Assembly: GCF_041260665.1 (NCBI RefSeq)
Contig: NZ_JBGCCT010000007.1
Span: forward strand, 62,001 to 126,000
DNA length: 64,000 bases
Reading direction: 5' to 3'
Origin: Catenulispora sp. GP43
GTDB taxonomy: Bacteria; Actinomycetota; Actinomycetes; Streptomycetales; Catenulisporaceae
Of this stretch, positions 59,981 to 64,000 are shown one piece after another. The notes beneath the pieces were generated by a model. That model searched no databases. It was not told the DNA's origin and saw only the letters and a program-made list of their open reading frames with translations. How positions within the stretch are numbered: position 1 is the first letter of the stretch; every line of letters begins with the position of its first letter. A program made the position numbers and the translations under genes.

Positions 59981-60706
59981 ATGATACGGACCACCCTGGT
60001 GACCGGCGGCGGCAGCGGCATCGGCAAGGCGGTCGCGACGCTGTTCGCCGCCGACGGCGACCACGTCTTCATCACCGGCCGCCGCAAGGACCTGCTGGAA
60101 GCCGCGGCCGAGGAGATCGCCGGCACCGTCACCGCCATCGTCTGCGACCACACCGACCCCGACCAGCTGATCGCGCTGGCCGCCGAGCTCCCGCCGACCC
60201 TGGACGTCCTGGTCAACAACGCCGGCGGCAACCGCGACATGGAGGGCCCGCCGCCGGCCGGACTGCACGAGCTGGCCGCGCGCTGGCGGGCCAACCTGGA
60301 GGCGAACCTGCTCGCCGCCGTCCTGACCACCGCGGCCGTGGACGACCGGCTGGCCGAGGGCTCCGCCGTGGTCAACATCGGCTCGTTCGCCGCCGACCGC
60401 GGCGCCGGCTCCTACGGCGCGGCCAAGGCCGGGATGAACACCTGGAACATCTTCCTGGCCAAGCAGCTCGGCCCGCGCGGCATCACCTGCAACGTCGTCG
60501 CGCCCGGGTACATCGACGAGACAGAGTTCTTCCACGGCAGGAAAACCCCCGAATTCCACGCCGAGCGCGTCACCGAGACGCTCGTCCAGCGCGCCGGCAA
60601 GCCGGCCGACATCGCAGAAGCCGTGCGTTTCCTGGCCTCCCCGGCCGCCCGGCACATCACCTGCCAGGTGCTGCGCGTGGACGGCGGCGTCATCCACAGC
60701 CGCTGA
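59981..60706 (+). CDS. Short-chain dehydrogenase/reductase
   Basis: A 241-residue Rossmann enzyme. Cofactor motif TLVTGGGSGIGKAVA; NNAGG; catalytic Ser135 (VNIGSFAADR), Tyr145 and Lys149 (SYGAAKAG). C-terminal PGYIDETEFFHGRKTPE, then RFLASPAARHITCQVLRVDG resembles FabG-type reductases. It reduces or oxidises a carbonyl/hydroxyl of an intermediate. ATG 59981 follows AAGGAG and lies 37 bases after the previous gene. Confidence 0.9.
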   Translation: MIRTTLVTGGGSGIGKAVATLFAADGDHVFITGRRKDLLEAAAEEIAGTVTAIVCDHTDPDQLIALAAELPPTLDVLVNNAGGNRDMEGPPPAGLHELAARWRANLEANLLAAVLTTAAVDDRLAEGSAVVNIGSFAADRGAGSYGAAKAGMNTWNIFLAKQLGPRGITCNVVAPGYIDETEFFHGRKTPEFHAERVTETLVQRAGKPADIAEAVRFLASPAARHITCQVLRVDGGVIHSR

Positions 60707-60789
60707 CGGCCCCCGGGCTCATTTGCCCATTGTCCGCGGCCCGGGGCGGGGGCGTACAACCGGATGCGTCGTGAACCGAACAGAGCCGA

Positions 60790-60806
60790 GTCCTGATTAT
60801 CAGGAC
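60790..60806. promoter_or_regulatory. Cluster operator B
   Basis: GTCCTGATTATCAGGAC is a perfect 7-3-7 inverted repeat 9 bases upstream of the start of the fused dehydrogenase/lyase gene. It is the strongest copy of the CTGA-N3-TCAG motif. Confidence 0.7.
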
Positions 60807-60815
60807 CACTGCTCG

Positions 60816-63635
60816 ATGACTTCGACAGGGGGCGCCGCGACGATGGTCCGAATCCTGGAATACCGAGATCCGGTGGAGAACTGCCCGGGCTTTCTGGTCT
60901 ACGACCGGACCGACTGCCGGCTGGCCGCCGGCGGCTGCCGGCTCACCCCGGGCCTGTCCGTGGACACGCTGCGCGAGCTCGCCGCGCGCATGACCCTCAA
61001 ACAGCGGGTGCTCGGCGTCAACGTCGACGGGGCCAAATGCGGGCTGGCCTACGACCCGGCCGGACCGCACCGCGACGCCGTGCTCCGCAGATTCCTGGCC
61101 TTCCTGGCCGAGGAACTGCGCACCCGCTTCAGCATGGGCGCCGACATGGGTACCCGCTTCGAGAACCTCGACCGGCTGGCCGCCGCCGTCGGCGCGGGCT
61201 CGGCCAAGTCGGCCGTGCGCACCGCGCAGCACCTGACCGAGGAGGACTTCCGCGCCCGGATGGCGGTCCTGTCGGCCCCGGTCGGCCCGCTGAGCGTGGG
61301 CGACCGCCGCGCCGGGCACGCCCTGGCCTTCGCCGCGCTGACCGCCGCGGACCTGGAAGGGCTGCGCCGGGACCGCATGACCGTCTCCGTCCAGGGCTTC
61401 GGCAACCTCGGCCGGCCCGCCGCGCTCGCCCTGGCCGAGGCCGGGGTGCGGATCACCGCCATCGCCGACGAGCACGGCTGCCGGGTCGCCGGGGCCGGGC
61501 TCGACGTGCGCGCCATGCTCGCGCGGGACATCACCTGCCCGGTGCCCGAGCTGCCCGGCGGCGGCCGGGTCCTGCCCCGCGAGGCCGTCCTGGACCTGCC
61601 CGCCGACGTGCTTATCCTGGCCGGCTGCGCCGACGCCGTGCCGGCGGCGCGCGCCGGCGAGCTGTCCGCGGCCGTGGTCGCGGTCGGCGCCAACTGCGGG
61701 CTCAGCGAGCAGGCCGAGACGCTGCTGACCGAGCGCGGCGTGACCGTCGTCCCGGACTTCATCGGCGGCGTCGGCGGGTCGGCGTCGATGGAGGCGCTGT
61801 TCGGCCCGCGCGCCACGCCCGAGCCGCGCGAGGTGCTCGACGGCGTCGCCGGCATCATGCGCGAACTGGTCGGCGACGTGCTGGCCGGCGCGCGCGAACG
61901 GGGGCTGCCGACCCGCCAGGTCGCGCTGGACATGGCGCAGGCCTCGATGGTCGACCCCGACGAGCGGCCCTACGGGTCCTGTCCGTACCGCGTCACCGCG
62001 CCGGTCCCCAGCGGCCGGCGCGGCCGGACCACCAGCGCACACCCAGGGAGCGTGAGCACCATGACGACCACCAGCACCGCCGCCGGCCGCGAACCGGTGG
62101 GCGGCCCGGACCTGCCCGACTCCTCCGGCCCCTCCGGCTCTTCCGTCGTCTCCGACCTGGCCGGCGACTGCGGCCACGCGCACGGCCACATCACCGACTC
62201 GCGGTTCTACGGCCACAACTACGGGACCGAGTCGAGCCGGCGCATCTTCTGCGACCGCTGCCGCTTCCAGCGCTGGCTGGACGTGGAGGCGGCGCTCGCG
62301 CTGAGCGAGGCCGACCTCGGCGTCATCCCCAAGCCGGCGGCCGAGGCGATCGCCCGCGCGGCCCGGGTGGAGCTGCTGGACCTGGACGGGGTCCGGGCCG
62401 AGATCCGGCGCACCTCGCACTCGCTGGTGGCGTTTCTGCGGGCGTTCCAGTCGGTGTGCGAGGACGGGGCCGGCGAGTTCGTGCACTACGGCGCGACCAC
62501 CCAGGACATCCAGGACACCGCGCAGTCCCTGGAGATGCGCGACGTCCTGGACCAGCTCACGGTGTCCTTGCGCCACATGCTCGACCGGCTGGCCGAGCTG
62601 GCCGAGGAGAACGCCGAGAGCGTCTGCCTGGGCCGCACCCACGCGCAGCCGGCGCTGCCGATGGGCTTCGGGCTGAAGATCAGCGGCTGGATCGACGAGC
62701 TGCTGCGGCACCTGGAGCGGGTCGAGCAGATGCGGCCGCGGGTCCTGGTGGCGCAGCTGTTCGGCGGCGTCGGGACCATGGCAGGGTTCGGCGAGCAGGC
62801 CCTGCCGCTGCTGGAGGCCTTCGCGCTGCGGCTGGGGCTGGTCGCCCCGGCCATCGGCTGGCACGTGTCCCGGGACCGGGTCGCCGAGTACGTGACCGGG
62901 CTGGCGATGGTCGCCGGCACCCTGGGCCGCATCGCCGACGAGATCCGGCTGCTGTCCCGCCCGGAGTTCGGGGAGGTGGAGCTGGGCTGGCGCTACGGCC
63001 AGGTCGGCAGCAGCACCATGCCGCACAAGCGGAACCCCGAGGCCTGCGAGCACGCGGTGGTGATGGCCCGGCTGGCGGCCTCCCAGGTGGCGAACGCCAT
63101 GGCGTGCCTGGGCGGGGACAACGAGCGGGACTCGCGGACCCTGCGCATCGAATGGGCCTGCGTCCCGGACGTCTCGCACTACACGCTGTCGGCCTGCGAG
63201 CTGGTGACCCGGGTCCTGGACGGCCTGGCGGTGCGGTCCGAGCGGCTGCGCGACAACGTCGGGGACGTCGCCGAACAGGTGGCCACCGAGCGGCTGATGC
63301 TGGTGCTCGGCCAGACCATGGGCAAGCAGAGCGCGCACCACTTCGTGTACGAACTCGCCCAGACGGCCCGGCAGGAGGGCGGTTCGCTGCGCGAGTCGCT
63401 GCGCAGCAAGACCGAGCTGGCCGAGGCCGAGCTGGACCGGATCTTCGACCCGGCCGGGTACCTCGGGCAGTCCGCGGCGCTGACCGGGCGGGTGGTGGCG
63501 CGGGCCCGGGCGGTGCTGGCGCTGGCGGCGGACGGTTCGCGGGGTCCGGCAGGCCCCGCCGAGCCGGCTGGTTCGGCCGGCCCGGCTGGTTCGGCCGGCC
63601 CGGCCGATCCCGTCGTACTCGGCGGTCCGTCGTGA
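60816..63635 (+). CDS. Fused amino-acid dehydrogenase and adenylosuccinate-lyase-like protein
   Basis: A 939-residue protein. Part 1 (about 12-395) is a Glu/Leu/Phe/Val dehydrogenase: KQRVLGVNVDGAKCGL with Lys62 and Lys74, GADMGTRFENLDR and NAD motif VQGFGNLGRPAALALAEAG. A Ser/Thr/Gly-rich linker (about 395-470) follows. Part 2 (about 470-905) is a fumarase/aspartase-superfamily lyase: HYGATTQDIQDTAQSLEMRD, GRTHAQPALPMG and signature GSSTMPHKRNPE. No stop separates them. GTG 62052 or ATG 62061 inside the linker could give a separate lyase. An oxidative deamination or reductive amination and a fumarate-releasing C-N cleavage may be linked. The combination is unfamiliar to me. Confidence 0.8.
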   Translation: MTSTGGAATMVRILEYRDPVENCPGFLVYDRTDCRLAAGGCRLTPGLSVDTLRELAARMTLKQRVLGVNVDGAKCGLAYDPAGPHRDAVLRRFLAFLAEELRTRFSMGADMGTRFENLDRLAAAVGAGSAKSAVRTAQHLTEEDFRARMAVLSAPVGPLSVGDRRAGHALAFAALTAADLEGLRRDRMTVSVQGFGNLGRPAALALAEAGVRITAIADEHGCRVAGAGLDVRAMLARDITCPVPELPGGGRVLPREAVLDLPADVLILAGCADAVPAARAGELSAAVVAVGANCGLSEQAETLLTERGVTVVPDFIGGVGGSASMEALFGPRATPEPREVLDGVAGIMRELVGDVLAGARERGLPTRQVALDMAQASMVDPDERPYGSCPYRVTAPVPSGRRGRTTSAHPGSVSTMTTTSTAAGREPVGGPDLPDSSGPSGSSVVSDLAGDCGHAHGHITDSRFYGHNYGTESSRRIFCDRCRFQRWLDVEAALALSEADLGVIPKPAAEAIARAARVELLDLDGVRAEIRRTSHSLVAFLRAFQSVCEDGAGEFVHYGATTQDIQDTAQSLEMRDVLDQLTVSLRHMLDRLAELAEENAESVCLGRTHAQPALPMGFGLKISGWIDELLRHLERVEQMRPRVLVAQLFGGVGTMAGFGEQALPLLEAFALRLGLVAPAIGWHVSRDRVAEYVTGLAMVAGTLGRIADEIRLLSRPEFGEVELGWRYGQVGSSTMPHKRNPEACEHAVVMARLAASQVANAMACLGGDNERDSRTLRIEWACVPDVSHYTLSACELVTRVLDGLAVRSERLRDNVGDVAEQVATERLMLVLGQTMGKQSAHHFVYELAQTARQEGGSLRESLRSKTELAEAELDRIFDPAGYLGQSAALTGRVVARARAVLALAADGSRGPAGPAEPAGSAGPAGSAGPADPVVLGGPS

Positions 63636-64000
63636 CCGTCGTGACCGTCCAGGATCTGTCGCAGGTCGAGGAGATCGTGCTGCCCCGTTCGCTGTTCGCG
63701 TGCGTCGCCTCCCACGTCGTGCGCAAGCTCACCGGCCACTACATCGAGGGCGAGACGCCGGAGACGAAGGCCTTCGGGATGCTCGCCGGGGCGCCGGCCG
63801 GCGGGGCCCTGGCGGTGCGCGCGGTGTTCCCGCTGCTCGCGAACATGCGGCACGACCAGGCCCGCCGCCAGGAGATGGACGAGGTGGTCGACGCCTTCGC
63901 CATCCCGTCGCAGACCCCGAACGAGCAGCGCGGCTGGATCGCCGACCCGCGCGAGCTGATGGCGGTGGAGCAGGCCTGCGACGACACCGGCTGGGTGGTG
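63632..64000 (+). CDS. JAB/MPN-domain protein, partial
   Basis: GTG 63632 overlaps the previous stop (GTGA). The frame runs off the window end after 123 codons. VRKLTGHYIEGETPETKAFG, then GMLAGAPAG and PSQTPNEQRGWIADPRELMA resemble the start of JAB/JAMM-type metallopeptidase-fold proteins; the metal-binding H-x-H motif would lie beyond the end. In a cluster it might release or trim an intermediate. Confidence 0.6.
   Translation, partial: MTVVTVQDLSQVEEIVLPRSLFACVASHVVRKLTGHYIEGETPETKAFGMLAGAPAGGALAVRAVFPLLANMRHDQARRQEMDEVVDAFAIPSQTPNEQRGWIADPRELMAVEQACDDTGWVV

Overview
This window is chromosomal DNA of a high-GC actinobacterium with Streptomyces- or Catenulispora-like habits. The clues are very GC-rich third codon positions, many GTG starts, stop/start overlaps (GTGA, ATGA), a SpoIIE-type phosphatase, ECF sigma factor, LAL regulator, and abundant secreted lectin-bearing proteins. 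The genus cannot be fixed from the sequence alone. All calls come from reading translations and motifs; no database was searched.

Region 1 (1-14.5 kb) is accessory DNA. It starts with a translationally coupled pair: a Tat-exported protein and a trypsin-fold protein that has lost its catalytic residues. A strip of decayed genes follows (IS3 OrfA remnant, two unidentified broken genes, a broken macro-domain gene). Next come small conserved hypotheticals, a stand-alone gyrase-B-like ATPase module lacking key ATP-site residues, an exported protein, a lipoprotein and a membrane protein. A composite scar holds a frameshifted IS5-type transposase lying against the 3' end of an ISKra4-type transposase. 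A variant leucine-rich-repeat protein closes the region.

Region 2 (14.5-27 kb) looks like mobile DNA stacked next to a tRNA-Leu(GAG) gene. Two related large serine recombinases both point toward the tRNA, and each is followed by a copy of the tRNA 3' end. Between the copies lie an Lsr2-domain fragment, a 1093-residue XRE/AAA/LuxR regulator and, divergent from it, the most striking gene of the window. This gene encodes a 1293-residue exported protein with a CdtB/DNase I-like nuclease domain followed by about seven ricin-type lectin domains.

Region 3 (27-38.7 kb) is regulatory and housekeeping-like: a GAF/PP2C/ATPase phosphatase, a Clp-N protein with a small HTH protein behind a double-palindrome promoter, an exported GH3 beta-glucosidase with lectin modules, a divergent HxlR/NmrA-type pair, and an ECF sigma factor overlapping a membrane-anchored partner.

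Region 4 (38.8-49.2 kb) is an overlapping oxidative operon (flavin monooxygenase-like, FMN hydroxyacid oxidase, P450, cation/proton antiporter) followed by an OmpR-type two-component system, then an oppositely oriented NarL-type system with a membrane protein.

Region 5 (49.2-64 kb) begins with a nickel/cobalt transporter behind a Nur-like operator and continues as an unfamiliar biosynthetic cluster. Its genes encode two KAS III-like enzymes (one with Cys119, one with Ser119), an exporter, a muconolactone-isomerase-like protein, and a carrier protein with a SerRS-like amino acid:carrier-protein ligase and a D-amino-acid-oxidase-like enzyme. They also encode a TrmO-like methyltransferase, a MarR regulator, an adenylate-forming ligase, an aldehyde dehydrogenase-like reductase, an SDR, a fused amino-acid-dehydrogenase/adenylosuccinate-lyase-like protein and a JAB-domain protein cut by the window end. 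Similar CTGA-N3-TCAG palindromes precede four transcription units and suggest a MarR-controlled regulon. The likely logic is that an amino acid is activated onto a carrier protein, modified oxidatively, joined to an acyl group by KAS III-like chemistry, and exported.
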